Both the position numbers and the translations under genes were made by a program. A stretch of 64,000 bases of DNA from Arthrobacter dokdonellae (lineage in GTDB: Bacteria; Actinomycetota; Actinomycetes; Actinomycetales; Micrococcaceae): the NCBI RefSeq assembly GCF_003268655.1, contig NZ_CP029642.1, positions 2,542,001-2,606,000 on the forward strand, in the 5' to 3' direction. Under the pieces are notes generated by a model. That model saw only the letters and a list, made by a program, of their open reading frames with translations. It was not told where the DNA came from and searched no databases. Shown in pieces: positions 1 to 8,780 of this stretch (positions within the stretch are counted from its first letter, which is position 1; each line of letters starts with the position of its first letter).

Positions 1-557
1 AAGGCGTCTCGGAACTGACCGGCGTCGAATTTGACGAAGGAAATCCCCAGACCCTGCTGGACCAGCTCGGCACCGTGGCGCGCTTTGTTGGCGCCACCTT
101 GCAAAACACCGCCAACCCCACGCTGCTTTCCGGCGGCTACAAGGCCAACGTCATTCCCGCCACGGCCGAGGCCATGGTGGACGTGCGGACCCTGCCCGGC
201 CAGCACGAACAGGTTCTGGCCAAGGTGCGCGAACTGGCCGGCGACGGCGTGGACGTGAGCACCATCCACGACGACGTGTCCCTGGAAACGCCGTTCGCCG
301 GCAACCTGGTGGACGCCATGGTCGACGCCCTGCACGCTGAGGACCCGGGCGCATCCGTCCTGCCCTACACGCTGTCCGGCGGCACGGACAACAAGTCTCT
401 CTCCCGGCTCGGCATTACCGGCTACGGCTTTGCCCCGCTGCAGCTGCCGCCGGACCTGGACTTCACCGGCATGTTCCACGGCGTCGACGAACGAGTGCCC
501 ACCGCGTCGCTGAAGTTTGGCGCCCGCGTGCTCGACCGGCTCCTCAGCAACTACTAA
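1..557 (+). CDS. M20-family metallopeptidase (dipeptidase), 3' part only
   Basis: The window opens inside this gene; the first complete codon is at base 3 and about 184 C-terminal residues are visible. Seen: a strand of the lid/dimerisation domain (IPATAEAMVDVRTLPG), an SGGTDNKSL segment, and the histidine of MFHGVDERV close to the end, which in M20 peptidases is the last zinc ligand. Family knowledge: M20/M25/M40 enzymes are cytosolic di-zinc peptidases or deacylases acting on small peptides or acylated amino acids. The substrate cannot be read from this fragment. The next gene starts 8 bases after the stop and its AAGGA ribosome site overlaps the TAA, so the two are probably cotranscribed. 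A second, complete M20 gene lies at the other end of the window. Confidence 0.85.
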   Translation, partial: GVSELTGVEFDEGNPQTLLDQLGTVARFVGATLQNTANPTLLSGGYKANVIPATAEAMVDVRTLPGQHEQVLAKVRELAGDGVDVSTIHDDVSLETPFAGNLVDAMVDALHAEDPGASVLPYTLSGGTDNKSLSRLGITGYGFAPLQLPPDLDFTGMFHGVDERVPTASLKFGARVLDRLLSNY

Positions 558-565
558 GGACCGCC

Positions 566-1717
566 ATGGAACCGGCACAACTGCTGCCCGATGAACTGCT
601 GGAACGCTTCCGTGCCAGGGCCGCCGGCTATGACGAGCGCAACGAGTTCTTTCACGAGGACCTCTCGGAGCTGAAGGCCCGCGGCTACCTGGGCATGTTC
701 GCCGCCACGGACGACGGCGGACTGGGCTTTGGCCTGCAACAGGCCGCCGCCGCGCAGCGCCGGTTGGCGACGGCCGCCCCAGCCACCGCGTTGGCGGTCA
801 ACATGCACCTGGTGTGGACCGGCGTCGCCCATTTGTTGCGGGAGCGCGGCGACGACTCCCTGCAGTATGTCCTGGCGGAGGCGGCAGCCGGGGAGGTGTT
901 TGCCTTCGGCAACTCGGAAGCCGGGAACGATTCCGTGCTGTTCGACTCCGACACGGTGGCCACGCCCCTGGCCGACGGCAGCTATTCGTTCACGGGAACC
1001 AAAATCTTCACGTCCCTTTCCCCCGCCTGGACGCGGCTGGGCATCTTCGGCAAGGACTCGACAGGGGAGGAACCGGTGCTGGTGCATGCGTTCATCACGC
1101 GGGAAACGCCTGGGTACACCGTCAAGGACGACTGGGACACGCTGGGCATGCGGGCCAGCCAGTCCAACACCACCGTGCTCGACGGCGTCGTGGCTCCGGC
1201 GGCGCGCGTGTTCCGGAAACTGCCGGTGGGCCCCAACGCCGATCCACTGATTTTCGCCATTTTTGCCTGCTTCGAGACGCTGCTGGCCGCCGTCTACACC
1301 GGGCTGGGGGAGCGTGCCCTGCAGATTGGCATGGAAACCGTGCAGCGGCGCATGTCCAAAAAGGCGGGCAGGCCCTACTCCCAGGATCCCGACATCCGCT
1401 GGCGCCTGGCCGACGCCGCCATGGCCATGGACGGGCTCTACCCCCAGCTCGACGCCGTGGCCGGCGACGTCGACGCGCTGGTGAACCACGGGGCCATGTG
1501 GTTCCCCAAGCTGGTGGGGCTGAAGGTGCGGGCCACCGAAACGGCCCGCGACGTAGTGGACAAGGCAATCAGGGTCAGCGGTGGCGGAAGCTACTTTTCC
1601 GGAAACGAACTGGGCCGGCTATACCGGGATGTGCTGGCAGGAATCTTTCACCCCTCCGACGACGAATCGGCCCACGCCACCGTGGCCAACGCGTGGCTGG
1701 GGCCGATGGAGGATTAA
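566..1717 (+). CDS. acyl-CoA dehydrogenase family flavoprotein
   Basis: 383 residues, the normal length for acyl-CoA dehydrogenases. The order fits the family: a helical N-terminal domain, a central beta domain with GTKIFTSLSP and WDTLGMRASQSNT (FAD and substrate-binding strands), and a C-terminal helical bundle ending in an SGGGSYF loop before the last helices. Such enzymes use FAD to dehydrogenate acyl-CoA thioesters; some relatives are flavin-dependent monooxygenases, and the substrate class here is unknown. I cannot identify the catalytic glutamate with certainty. The start ATG is supported by AAGGA at 556-560, inside the stop of the M20 gene. Its TAA is directly followed by the stop of the convergent small gene, with no spacer. 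Confidence 0.85.
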   Translation: MEPAQLLPDELLERFRARAAGYDERNEFFHEDLSELKARGYLGMFAATDDGGLGFGLQQAAAAQRRLATAAPATALAVNMHLVWTGVAHLLRERGDDSLQYVLAEAAAGEVFAFGNSEAGNDSVLFDSDTVATPLADGSYSFTGTKIFTSLSPAWTRLGIFGKDSTGEEPVLVHAFITRETPGYTVKDDWDTLGMRASQSNTTVLDGVVAPAARVFRKLPVGPNADPLIFAIFACFETLLAAVYTGLGERALQIGMETVQRRMSKKAGRPYSQDPDIRWRLADAAMAMDGLYPQLDAVAGDVDALVNHGAMWFPKLVGLKVRATETARDVVDKAIRVSGGGSYFSGNELGRLYRDVLAGIFHPSDDESAHATVANAWLGPMED

Positions 1718-1981
1718 TCAGTAGACGTCCAGTGTCCGCTCCACCCGCAAGACCTTCCGGCGCAGCCAGTACTTGCGGCCGCCGCCAAAATACAGGCGGC
1801 TGCGCTCCAGCTCCCACTTGCCGTACTCGGCATGCTCGCGCAGCCTGTCATAGGCCACCGGCACGGGTTCATCCGGCCGGACGGACAAAATCAAGTACTC
1901 GTATTGCCGGTTCGGCGCACCCTTTCCGGTGCGGACCGGTTGCAACGTTTCCTTCATGGCCATCCATTCTTCATCCGCCAC
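1718..1981 (-). CDS. DUF5703-type small conserved protein
   Basis: Up to 87 residues. The core (QYEYLILSVRPDE, HAEYGKWELERSRLY, GGRKYWLRRKVLRV) matches my memory of the DUF5703 family found in Micrococcaceae, whose function is unknown. It is a charged, soluble, single-domain protein with no membrane segment. The start is uncertain: GTG at 1981 is the longest choice; ATGs at 1963 and 1957 would remove 6 or 8 residues and fit the usual MKE beginning of the family better. No strong ribosome site decides it. It shares a short divergent promoter region with the small acidic protein gene at 2072. Confidence 0.7.
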   Translation of the reverse strand: MADEEWMAMKETLQPVRTGKGAPNRQYEYLILSVRPDEPVPVAYDRLREHAEYGKWELERSRLYFGGGRKYWLRRKVLRVERTLDVY

Positions 1982-2071
1982 GCTGAGTTCGACAGCTCTT
2001 CATTAAAGCTACCCTTTCAGGGCCCCCGCGGGGTCTTTCATGTTGGCAGACACACTGGTAGCGTCGAGCGC

Positions 2072-2341
2072 ATGAGCATTGATCCGCGGGCTGCATTAAA
2101 CGCCTTGACCTCCGCCCTGGAAGAACACTTGGCTGCCGCTTCCGTGCGCCGCGGAGAAGAGGACCCGATCGTGGAGGCCACGTTCCTGGCCATCATTGAC
2201 GCCTTCGAGGTCTACGAGGAAGCCCTCTTCGACGCGTATGACGAGGTGACCCCGCTGGTCATCTACGGTGAGGACGAATCCGACCGTGACGAGGACTCCG
2301 ACGAGTCGCTCGACGACGATCTGGACCCCATCGACGACTGA
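2072..2341 (+). CDS. small acidic conserved protein, function unknown
   Basis: 89 residues starting MSIDPRAALNAL; the second half is strongly acidic (EDESDRDEDSDES and a DDDLDPIDD end). The N-terminal two thirds look helical. Similar proteins occur in Arthrobacter genomes, sometimes carrying an unsupported 'primosomal protein' label; I assign no function. The open frame extends further upstream, but ATG 2072 is chosen because a TAGCGT -10-like box (2059-2064) ends seven bases before it, the leaderless arrangement seen all through this window. The gene converges on the aldo/keto reductase. Confidence 0.7.
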   Translation: MSIDPRAALNALTSALEEHLAAASVRRGEEDPIVEATFLAIIDAFEVYEEALFDAYDEVTPLVIYGEDESDRDEDSDESLDDDLDPIDD

Positions 2342-2365
2342 TGCCGGCCGTGCCGGAGCCCTCCG

Positions 2366-3295
2366 TCAGCTGGACACCTCGTTGAGGACGGTCGCGATCT
2401 GCTCCGGAAGGGGCTGAAGCGAGGAGCCAAGAATCTCCTGCAGCTGCTCAACGGTGCGGGCGCCCACCACGGCTCCTGCCACGGCGTCCCGGTCCAGAAC
2501 CCAGCTCAGTGCGACGTCCAGGGGCGCGCGACCCAGGCCCTTGGCCGCGGTCACCACTGCTTCCGTGACCCGGGTGGGCCTGCCCATAAGGTACGGCTCC
2601 ACGTAACTGCCCATCGCGTCGCTGGCGCCGCGGGAGTCGGTCGGGATTTGACCACGGTATTTGCCCGTCAGCACGCCGCGGCCCAAGGGCGCCCAACACA
2701 GCACGCCCGTGCCGACATGTTCGGCGGCCGGCTGCACTTCCTGTTCCATGCCCCTGGCCAACAGGGAATACTCCACCTGGTTGGCGACCAACGCCGTTTC
2801 GGACAATGTGGCGGCCCGGGCCAGCTGCCAGCCGCTGTAGTTGGACACGCCCGCGTACCGGGCGCGGCCCGTGGAAACGGCCAGGTCGAGCGCACTCAAG
2901 GTTTCTTCCAAGGGAACGTTTTCATCCCAGATATGCGCCAGCCACAAGTCCAGGTGGTCCGTGCCAAGGCGCGCCAGCGTGGCATCAAGGCTCGCCAACA
3001 TGGCACGCCGGGACGTGTCCACCATGCGCTTGCCGCCGCGGTGGCTGATGCCGGCTTTGGAAACCACCACAACGTCGCTTCGCGGGACCACGTCGCCGAG
3101 CAGTTCGCCCAGGATCGCTTCGCTGCGGCCCTCGCTGTAGCTCACGGCCGTGTCCACGGTGGTTCCCCCGGCATCAACAAAATGACCCAACAGCTCGCGT
3201 GCGGTGTCGGCGTCGGTTTCCCTGCCCCATGCCATGGTGCCCAATGCCAGTGCGGACACCCGCAGTCCGCTGGTGCCCACGAATCGTTGTTCCAT
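2366..3295 (-). CDS. aldo/keto reductase
   Basis: 309 residues with the aldo/keto reductase TIM-barrel pattern. The catalytic tetrad can be placed at about Asp48 and Tyr53 (DTAVSY), Lys80 (VVVSK) and His121 (LAHIWD). The C-terminal part has the AP(L)GRGVLTGKY loop and a GARTVEQLQE segment typical of NADPH binding. Family members reduce aldehydes, ketones or sugar-derived carbonyls in the cytoplasm using NADPH; the physiological substrate is not deducible. The start ATG is preceded by TAAGCT (minus strand, 3303-3308) at seven bases, suggesting a leaderless mRNA. The neighbouring uppP gene is divergent. Confidence 0.9.
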   Translation of the reverse strand: MEQRFVGTSGLRVSALALGTMAWGRETDADTARELLGHFVDAGGTTVDTAVSYSEGRSEAILGELLGDVVPRSDVVVVSKAGISHRGGKRMVDTSRRAMLASLDATLARLGTDHLDLWLAHIWDENVPLEETLSALDLAVSTGRARYAGVSNYSGWQLARAATLSETALVANQVEYSLLARGMEQEVQPAAEHVGTGVLCWAPLGRGVLTGKYRGQIPTDSRGASDAMGSYVEPYLMGRPTRVTEAVVTAAKGLGRAPLDVALSWVLDRDAVAGAVVGARTVEQLQEILGSSLQPLPEQIATVLNEVSS

Positions 3296-3367
3296 GCGTT
3301 CAAGCTTACGGGGAACACGGGTGTGATTTGACGGCGCGGCCCGCCCGGCGCCCTACGGTGCATGCCA

Positions 3368-3373
3368 TATGCT
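3368..3373 (+). promoter_or_regulatory. -10 box for leaderless uppP
   Basis: TATGCT ends seven bases before GTG 3381. This spacing is repeated at about twenty other starts in the window and moves the uppP start from the upstream in-frame ATG 3369, which lies inside the box, to GTG 3381. Confidence 0.5.
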
Positions 3374-3380
3374 GAATCGC

Positions 3381-4217
3381 GTGAACTGGTTTGAAGCGGC
3401 CTTCCTGGGCCTGGTCCAAGGCCTGACGGAATTCCTTCCCATTTCCTCAAGCGCCCATCTTTTCGTGGTGGGCAAGTTCCTGCCCTCCGGCGAGGATCCC
3501 GGCGCCGCCTTTACGGCCGTCAGCCAGCTCGGCACCGAGACCGCCGTGCTGGTTTTTTTCTGGCGTGACATCGTGCGCATCATCAAGGCCTGGTTCGGAT
3601 CCCTGCGCGGCACCGTTGCACGCGACGCTCCCGATGTCCGCATGGGCTGGCTGGTGATCATCGGCACCATCCCCATCGCCGTCTTGGGCGTGGTGTTCCA
3701 GAAATACATTGAATCAACACTGCGCAACCTGTGGATTGTGGCCGTCACCCTGATTGTGTTTGGCCTGATACTCGCCGTGGCCGACGCCATGGCCACGCAG
3801 CAGCGCGAACTGAAGGACCTGAGCTACCGGGACGGCATCATCTACGGCTTTGCCCAGGCGCTGGCCCTCATACCGGGTGTCTCACGCTCCGGCGGCACCA
3901 TCACGGCAGGGCTGCTGATGGGCTACACGCGCGAAGCCGCCGCCCGGTATTCCTTCCTCCTCGCCATCCCCGCCGTGTTCGGCAGCGGCTTTTACGAACT
4001 TTACAAAATACTGGCCAAGCACGAAGGCGTGCAGGGCCCGTTCAGCGTCGGACAGATCGCCCTGGCCACCCTCATCGCCTTCGGTGTGGGATATCTCATC
4101 ATCGGCTGGTTCCTAAAGTTCATTTCCACCCAAAGCTTCCGTCCCTTCGTCTGGTACCGGATCGCGCTGGGGCTGCTGCTGTTCATTCTGCTGGGCCTGC
4201 GCGTCATCACCGCCTGA
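3381..4217 (+). CDS. uppP: undecaprenyl-diphosphatase (UppP/BacA)
   Basis: 278 residues, multi-spanning. It dephosphorylates undecaprenyl pyrophosphate to recycle the lipid carrier of peptidoglycan precursors at the membrane, and its level sets bacitracin resistance. Diagnostic motifs are [16 protein letters not shown] near the N-terminus (Glu17 and the serine cluster) and PGVSRSGGT at about residues 163-172. The frame is open from an ATG at 3369, but GTG 3381 gives the usual MNWFEA start and is preceded by TATGCT (3368-3373) at seven bases, so I prefer it. The gene is monocistronic as far as can be seen; downstream lies a repeat-rich spacer and then mshC. Confidence 0.93.
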   Translation: MNWFEAAFLGLVQGLTEFLPISSSAHLFVVGKFLPSGEDPGAAFTAVSQLGTETAVLVFFWRDIVRIIKAWFGSLRGTVARDAPDVRMGWLVIIGTIPIAVLGVVFQKYIESTLRNLWIVAVTLIVFGLILAVADAMATQQRELKDLSYRDGIIYGFAQALALIPGVSRSGGTITAGLLMGYTREAAARYSFLLAIPAVFGSGFYELYKILAKHEGVQGPFSVGQIALATLIAFGVGYLIIGWFLKFISTQSFRPFVWYRIALGLLLFILLGLRVITA

Positions 4218-4237
4218 CACGTTGGCCCCACGCTCGG

Positions 4238-4423
4238 GCGGGGCCCCTCGGGCGCTAGCGCCGTCACGCCCTCCCCACCCTCGCTGCTCCCCAGCGGCTC
4301 CCACCGCTCGCAGGCTCGCGGCGGGGCCCTCGCCGCCGTGGGCCCAGCGGGGCCCCTCGGGCGCTAGCGCCGTCACGCCCTCCCCACCCTCGCTGCGCTC
4401 GGGCGGGGCCCCTCGGGCGCTAG
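4238..4423. repeat. intergenic repeat block (two 49-bp copies and one partial)
   Basis: A 49-base unit occurs at 4238-4286 and again, unchanged, at 4347-4395. A third copy, cut to its first 21 bases, lies at 4403-4423. Each full copy contains the 12-base palindrome GGCGCTAGCGCC and ends in ACGCCCTCCCCACCCTCGCTG-like sequence. The partial copy runs into the TAG of the mshC -10 box TAGGCT (4421-4426). The DNA between the copies is also GC-rich and has no plausible gene. Related building blocks occur at 18241-18355. Confidence 0.85.
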
Positions 4424-4426
4424 GCT
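4421..4426 (+). promoter_or_regulatory. -10 box for leaderless mshC
   Basis: TAGGCT lies seven bases upstream of GTG 4434. Its first bases belong to the third, partial copy of the intergenic repeat, so the repeat supplies part of the promoter. Confidence 0.55.
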
Positions 4427-4433
4427 GGGGGGT

Positions 4434-5720
4434 GTGAAAACTTGGAAATCCCGTCCTGTTCCTGAACTCCCCGGCACCATGCCGAAGCTTTTCCTCCATG
4501 AAACCAGCGCCAATCGGCTCGCCGCCCTCCCCGACGGGGATCAGGCCAGCATGTACGTCTGCGGCATCACCCCGTACGACGCCACCCACATGGGACACGC
4601 CGCCACCTACGTGGCCTTCGACCTGCTGAACCGGGCGTGGCTCGACGCCGGCCGGAGCGTCAGCTACGTGCAAAACGTCACCGACGTCGACGACCCCCTC
4701 CTGGAGCGGGCCGCCCGCGACGGCGTTGACTGGCGCGAACTTGCCGCCGAGCAGACTGCCCTGTTCCACGAAGACATGGAAGCACTGAACGTGGTGGGCC
4801 CCACCCACTACATCGGGGCCGTGGAAGCCATCGGCTGGATTGTGCCCCGGATCGAGGCGCTCGTGGAGGCCGGGATGGCCTACCCCGTGTCCGGCAGCGG
4901 CGGCGAGCCCGACGGCGACATTTACTTCTCCGTTGAAGCGGCCTCCGCGACGTCGGACCGCGGCGGGATCGACGGCGCGTGGTGGCTGGGCCAGGTATCG
5001 GGACTGAGCGAGTCGGAAATGCTTCCGGTCTTCGCCGAGCGCGGCGGAGACCCCGCGCGGGCCGGAAAAAAACACCCGCTCGACGCCCTCCTGTGGCGTG
5101 TCGCCCGCGACGGCGAGCCCCAATGGGACGGCGGCTCCTTGGGCGCCGGACGTCCCGGCTGGCACATTGAGTGCACGGTGATCGCCCAACGCTTCCTGCC
5201 CGAACCCTTCACCGTGCAGGGCGGCGGCTCCGACCTTGTCTTCCCGCACCATGAAATGGGTGCCGGACACGCGTTCGCCCTCAGCCACGTCCCCATGGCC
5301 CAGCACTACGCCCACACCGGCATGGTGGGACTCGACGGCGAAAAGATGAGCAAGTCCAAGGGCAACCTGGTCCTTGTCTCCAAGCTGCGGGCCGACGGCG
5401 TCGAGCCCGCCGCCATCCGGCTGGCGATCCTGGCCAACCATTACCGTTCCGACTGGAGCTGGACCGGAGCCCTGCTGGCCAACGCCCAGCAGCAGCTTGC
5501 CGACTGGCGCCGGGCGGCGGAAAACGCCCCCGCCGGCACAGCCACAGCGCTCGTTGCCGAAATGCGGGCAGCCTTGGCGGACGACCTCGACGCACCCAGG
5601 GCACTGGCCGCCGTCGACCTTTGGGCCCGGCAGGCGCGGTCAGGGGGGCAGGACTGTTCGCAGCGCGACGCCGCCCTGGTGTCGGACGCCGTGGAGGCCC
5701 TCCTCGGCGTTGAGCTCTAA
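4434..5720 (+). CDS. mshC: cysteine:GlcN-Ins ligase MshC (mycothiol biosynthesis)
   Basis: 428 residues. MshC joins cysteine to glucosaminyl-inositol using ATP, the third step of mycothiol synthesis in the cytoplasm. It is a class I cysteinyl-tRNA synthetase relative without the tRNA anticodon domain, and the length fits. Seen: YVCGITPYD with the zinc cysteine at residue 43, the HIGH-like THMGHA (51-56), a second zinc cysteine at about 247 (GWHIEC), [10 protein letters not shown], and KMSKS at 304-308 in [10 protein letters not shown]. The presence of MshC rather than only CysS tells that the organism uses mycothiol. The GTG start is supported by a TAGGCT box seven bases upstream, implying leaderless transcription. 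The gene converges on the PAC2 gene. Confidence 0.96.
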   Translation: MKTWKSRPVPELPGTMPKLFLHETSANRLAALPDGDQASMYVCGITPYDATHMGHAATYVAFDLLNRAWLDAGRSVSYVQNVTDVDDPLLERAARDGVDWRELAAEQTALFHEDMEALNVVGPTHYIGAVEAIGWIVPRIEALVEAGMAYPVSGSGGEPDGDIYFSVEAASATSDRGGIDGAWWLGQVSGLSESEMLPVFAERGGDPARAGKKHPLDALLWRVARDGEPQWDGGSLGAGRPGWHIECTVIAQRFLPEPFTVQGGGSDLVFPHHEMGAGHAFALSHVPMAQHYAHTGMVGLDGEKMSKSKGNLVLVSKLRADGVEPAAIRLAILANHYRSDWSWTGALLANAQQQLADWRRAAENAPAGTATALVAEMRAALADDLDAPRALAAVDLWARQARSGGQDCSQRDAALVSDAVEALLGVEL

Positions 5721-5775
5721 CGCCGGCACCGCTCCCCGGGAAGTTCGACCACCGGAATCCACCACTGACGCCAAG

Positions 5776-6672
5776 CTACGGCTGGTCGCGGCCGCGGCCG
5801 CGGCGGCGCAGGTAGCGCTCAAACTCCTTGGCAATCGACTCGCCGGTAGCCTCCGGGAGGTCTTCGGTGTCCTTGGCGTCCTCGAGCTGACGGACGTAGG
5901 CGGCTATTTCGGAATCGCCGGCCGCCAGCTCGTTGACTCCGCGTTCCCAGGCCTGGGCATCGTCGGTCAGCTCGGACGTGGGCAGCGACACCTGCAGGAA
6001 GTCCTCTATCCTGTTCAGCAGGGCCAGCTCGGCCTTCGGCGAAGGCGCCTGCGCCACGTAGTGCGGCACGGCCGCCCACAGCGACACCGTGGGCAGGCCG
6101 GCCAGCAGGGAAAGCTCGTTGAGCACCCCCACAATGCCCACGGGGCCCTCATATTCGCTGGACTCCAGGTTCAGCCGCTCCCGCAGCTCGTCGTCGTCGC
6201 ACGTGGCGGTCACGGGAATGGGGCGCGAATGCGGGACGTCGGCAAGCAGGGCGCCGACAAGGATCACATAGTCCACGCCCAGCTCGGAGGCCTTTGCCAG
6301 CAGCTCCGCCGTGTAGGCCCGCCAGCGGTAGGAAGGTTCCACGCCGTGAATGAAGATGACGTCAACGTCCGTTCCGGGGATGGTTGCCTTGGCAATCTTC
6401 GTGACGGGCCACTTGATCTTGCGGGCACCCGAGGCCGTGTGGCGGACCTCCGGCCGCGTGAACTGGAAGTCATAGTATTCATCCGGCTCGATGACACTGA
6501 CCCGCTTGGCCCCCCAGAGGCGGTGCAGGTACTTCAGCGCATCGCTGGCTGCCTCGCCGGCGTCGTTCCACCCCTCGAAGGCCGCCAGGAGCACGGTGAC
6601 CCGCCCGCCGTCGCCCGCGGGGCCAAGCAGGCGGTGGTTGTCTGCGGCTGGGTTGATGTTCTCGCTAGTCAC
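5776..6672 (-). CDS. PAC2 family protein
   Basis: 298 residues with the PAC2 (proteasome assembly chaperone 2) fold signature: an N-terminal VTVLLAAFEGWNDAGEAAS, a mid-region VILVGALLADVPHSRP, and PTVSLWAAVPHYVA. The C-terminal tail is highly charged and ends RRRGRGRD. Actinobacterial PAC2 proteins are widespread and uncharacterised; some precede proteasome or mshC genes, but a role in proteasome assembly is not shown. The GTG start at 6672 is preceded by TAGGCT on the minus strand (6679-6684) at six bases. The HAD gene is divergent from it. Confidence 0.88.
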   Translation of the reverse strand: MTSENINPAADNHRLLGPAGDGGRVTVLLAAFEGWNDAGEAASDALKYLHRLWGAKRVSVIEPDEYYDFQFTRPEVRHTASGARKIKWPVTKIAKATIPGTDVDVIFIHGVEPSYRWRAYTAELLAKASELGVDYVILVGALLADVPHSRPIPVTATCDDDELRERLNLESSEYEGPVGIVGVLNELSLLAGLPTVSLWAAVPHYVAQAPSPKAELALLNRIEDFLQVSLPTSELTDDAQAWERGVNELAAGDSEIAAYVRQLEDAKDTEDLPEATGESIAKEFERYLRRRGRGRDQP

Positions 6673-6770
6673 GCCTCCAGCCTACGTCGCGCGGCGAATT
6701 GCGCCACTGTGCACCACCCTCGGGCGCGGGCGCAATTATTGCCCCGTGGCAAGCCACGTAGACTGGAGGC

Positions 6771-7520
6771 ATGTATGTACCCGCTGACCAGGCCCTGCAA
6801 TCCCGCCTCGCGCCGGCTGTCCCCGCAGCCCCTGAACTGAAGGCCGTCCTGTGGGACATGGACGGCACGCTCGTTGACACGGAGCCCTACTGGATCGCCG
6901 CCGAGATTGAGCTGGTCACCGCCCATGGGGGCCACTGGGACGAGGAACTGGCCACCTCCATGGTCGGCAACGCGTTGGATACGAGCGCTGAAATCTTTCG
7001 GGGCATGGGCGTCGACCTGTCCGTCCGCGAGATCGTGGACCAGCTTTCCAACCGCGTCATTGACGATGTCCGGCGGAAGCTGCCCTGGCGCCCCGGTGCC
7101 CGCGAACTGCTGGCCGGGCTGCATGGCCACGGCGTGCGCTGCGTGCTGGTGACCATGAGCGAGCGCCCCCTGGCTGAGGAGATCGTCAACGCCCTCGACG
7201 AACCGTACTTCGAATTCCTGGTCACCGGGGACCAGGTGAAAAACGGCAAGCCCCACCCGGAACCGTACCTGACGGCCATCGAACTCCTGCGCGGAACCGA
7301 TCCCACGCTCACCGCGGAAACGTGCGTGGCCCTGGAAGACTCCATCCCCGGCGTCGCCGCCGCCATGGCGGCGGACGTGCCCACCATCGGGATCCCGCAC
7401 GTGGTGCCGCTGCCCGAGGATCCCGCGCGCACCACCTGGGCCACCCTTGCCGGCCGGACGTACGACGACGTCGCCGCGGTTTTGGCCGCGCGGTCCCCGG
7501 CCACGGGGGTCGCCGTATGA
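6771..7520 (+). CDS. HAD-superfamily phosphatase (subfamily IA)
   Basis: 249 residues. The HAD nucleophile motif is WDMDGTLVD with Asp29 and Asp31; the cap domain follows; motif II is LVTMSE, the lysine is in KNGKPHPEPY, and the acidic motif is ALEDSIPGVAAAMAA. This is the beta-phosphoglucomutase/phosphoglycolate phosphatase branch of small-molecule phosphatases; the substrate is not deducible. The ATG is preceded by TAGACT (6759-6764) at six bases. The stop TGA overlaps the ATG of the site-2 protease gene (ATGA), so the two are translationally coupled. Confidence 0.88.
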   Translation: MYVPADQALQSRLAPAVPAAPELKAVLWDMDGTLVDTEPYWIAAEIELVTAHGGHWDEELATSMVGNALDTSAEIFRGMGVDLSVREIVDQLSNRVIDDVRRKLPWRPGARELLAGLHGHGVRCVLVTMSERPLAEEIVNALDEPYFEFLVTGDQVKNGKPHPEPYLTAIELLRGTDPTLTAETCVALEDSIPGVAAAMAADVPTIGIPHVVPLPEDPARTTWATLAGRTYDDVAAVLAARSPATGVAV

Positions 7521-8662
7521 GCGGTCCCGTCACCGCCGGCAAGCAGCGTCGGGAAGGTCTTGTCCTGGGCTCCGTGCGCGGCACCCCGGTCATCCTTGCC
7601 TACTCCTGGTTCCTGATTGCCGGGCTCACCGCCTGGTACTTTGGCGGACTGTTGAAAGCGAGCTATCCCGCTCCGGCCGCCTACCTGGTGGCGTTTGCCT
7701 ATGCCCTGCTGCTGCTGTTCTCCGTGTTCATCCACGAGCTCAGCCATGCCATGGCAGCGAAGATGTACGGCTGGCCCACGCACAAGATCGTGCTGAACCT
7801 GTGGGGCGGACACACCGAGTTCGACTTCAGCAAGGCCACGCCCGGGCGCGCCCTCGTGGTGGCCTTTGCCGGGCCCGCAGCCAACTTCGTGCTGGCTGCC
7901 CTGGCGTGGCCGGTCCAGATTGCAGCGTCCCACCCGGAGTCCCTGTCGGGAAGCATCCTGTTCCTGCTGGCCAACATCTTCATCTGGGCCAACTTGCTGA
8001 TCGGACTCTTCAACGTCCTGCCGGGACTGCCGCTCGACGGCGGCCGGCTGGTGGAATCCATCGTGTGGAAAGCGACGGGGAACCAGGAGAAGGGCACAGT
8101 TGCGGCCGGGTGGGCCGGACGTGTCATTGTCGTCCTGATGGTGGCCGGCGCCCTGGTGCTGCCGTACATGATGGGATCGCAGCCCGACCTGACCAACACG
8201 TTCATCGTGGTGCTCCTGGCAGGCTTCCTGTGGATGGGTGCCTCGGCGTCCATCAAGGCAGCCGCTATCCGGCTGCGGCTCCCTGCCATCACGGCCTCGG
8301 CACTGGCGGCGCCGGCCGTCAGCGCGGCGGTCGACTGCAGCGTGGCCCAGCTGTGGACCCTGCGCTCCCGCTACCCGGGCGCGCCGATTGTGCTGTGTTC
8401 CGCCGACGGCCGGCCCGCCGCCGTCGTCGACGAGCACGCGCTGGCCCAGGTGCCGCCCCAGGCCGCCGGCCAGACGCCCGCCCACGCGGTGGCGAGGTCC
8501 ATCACCTCAGGCGCGTTCGTCCCGGAAACGGCGTCGGGGGCCGAGCTTGTCCAGTACCTCTCCCAGCTTCCCGACACGGAGTACGCGGTCATTGACGCCC
8601 GGGGCAGCGTGACGGGGCTGCTCAGCCAGGCGAAGGTGGTTGCCGCAATCACCGGCAAATAG
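7517..8662 (+). CDS. site-2 protease family membrane metalloprotease (M50)
   Basis: 381 residues. Seen: HELSH (73-77, the HExxH zinc motif) inside a membrane helix, the conserved NVLPGLPLDGG motif (166-176) carrying the third zinc ligand, several hydrophobic segments, and a soluble C-terminal part from about residue 290 that resembles a degenerate CBS pair. This is the Rip3-like S2P subgroup of actinobacteria, which performs intramembrane cleavage; the target is unknown, and anti-sigma factors are only one possibility. The frame is open upstream, but ATG 7517 overlaps the HAD stop and gives a normal N-terminus. The trmI gene follows after 118 bases. Confidence 0.9.
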   Translation: MSGPVTAGKQRREGLVLGSVRGTPVILAYSWFLIAGLTAWYFGGLLKASYPAPAAYLVAFAYALLLLFSVFIHELSHAMAAKMYGWPTHKIVLNLWGGHTEFDFSKATPGRALVVAFAGPAANFVLAALAWPVQIAASHPESLSGSILFLLANIFIWANLLIGLFNVLPGLPLDGGRLVESIVWKATGNQEKGTVAAGWAGRVIVVLMVAGALVLPYMMGSQPDLTNTFIVVLLAGFLWMGASASIKAAAIRLRLPAITASALAAPAVSAAVDCSVAQLWTLRSRYPGAPIVLCSADGRPAAVVDEHALAQVPPQAAGQTPAHAVARSITSGAFVPETASGAELVQYLSQLPDTEYAVIDARGSVTGLLSQAKVVAAITGK

Positions 8663-8780
8663 CCCGGTCCCGCAGGACGCTGCGGACACGGCCCTTCGTT
8701 CGCGTTTCCGCTTCACTCTTCCCCTTAAACCGACACGACTCCCCGCTTCGCACCCAGACGCCCGAAAAGGACACCCCAGC

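Noticed and set aside
4238..4423. CRISPR array
   Set aside because: Only two full copies, spacing of 109 bases with non-spacer-like GC-rich filler, and no cas genes.
4113..5441. 442-codon minus-strand frame across the repeat block
   Set aside because: Mostly antisense to mshC; the repeat block contains no start signals for it.
5776..6672. PAC2 protein as a proven proteasome assembly factor for PrcBA
   Set aside because: The name comes from the eukaryotic fold relative; closeness to the proteasome locus alone does not show a role.
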